Positions 5,768-5,795 of a stretch of DNA of 5,795 nt are shown in pieces. This DNA is from Phycisphaerales bacterium (GTDB taxonomy: Bacteria; Planctomycetota; Phycisphaerae; Sedimentisphaerales; Anaerohalosphaeraceae), in assembly GCA_011055475.1 (NCBI GenBank), contig DSDH01000501.1, forward strand, positions 1 to 5,795. The letters are read 5' to 3'. A program made the position numbers and the translations under genes. The first letter of the stretch is position 1; the number at the start of each line of letters is the position of its first letter. A model generated the notes under the pieces. The model saw nothing but the letters and a program-made list of their open reading frames with translations, made no database searches and had not been told where the DNA came from.

Positions 5768-5795
5768 ATGGCAAACGAAACGCACACGTATGACG
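5768..5795 (+). CDS. gyrB: 5' end of probable gyrB (DNA gyrase subunit B), partial
   Basis: Only nine codons are visible: MANETHTYD, then the window ends. GyrB proteins often begin with a short polar leader and a 'TYD/TYN' segment before the VLEGLEAVRKRPGMYIG block. The position after dnaN and a DUF721 gene fits as well. GAGG at 5753-5756 lies 11 bases upstream of the ATG, which is somewhat long. Identification rests mainly on context. Confidence 0.6.

Overview
The window reads as a chromosomal, GC-rich (roughly 60-65% by eye) bacterial region built around a probable replication origin. From left to right it holds: the 3' end of an unidentified gene (possibly a STAS-domain protein); pabB, the chorismate-aminating subunit of aminodeoxychorismate synthase (+); a 539-base spacer with no convincing gene; comM/yifB, a Mg-chelatase-like AAA+ helicase gene (-); a 558-base non-coding interval with the marks of oriC; then dnaN (sliding clamp, +), a short DUF721/DciA-type gene (+) and the first codons of a gene that is very probably gyrB (+).

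The comM-dnaN interval is the most informative part. It has one perfect DnaA box (TTATCCACA), a second box with one mismatch in inverted orientation (the two share a 13-bp inverted repeat), a tract of about 100 bases that is only about one third G+C (candidate unwinding element), a C-rich strand whose complement has four G-runs, and a 27-bp imperfect palindrome about 60 bases upstream of dnaN. comM and dnaN diverge from this interval. dnaA itself is not beside dnaN, and recF is missing between dnaN and gyrB.

dnaN, the DciA-like gene and gyrB are closely spaced and probably co-transcribed. Together they would supply the clamp, the replicative-helicase loader/operator and the topoisomerase that relieves supercoils. 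comM acts in branch migration during recombination. pabB belongs to folate (p-aminobenzoate) synthesis and has no evident functional link to the origin.

The organism is not one with the E. coli arrangement, because it has a DciA-type protein next to gyrB. A phylum such as Planctomycetota is possible, but this is a weak guess from general character and not from any diagnostic residue. I found no tRNA, rRNA, CRISPR, insertion sequence or defence system. The genes are all known families, and the novelty, if any, lies in the architecture of the origin.
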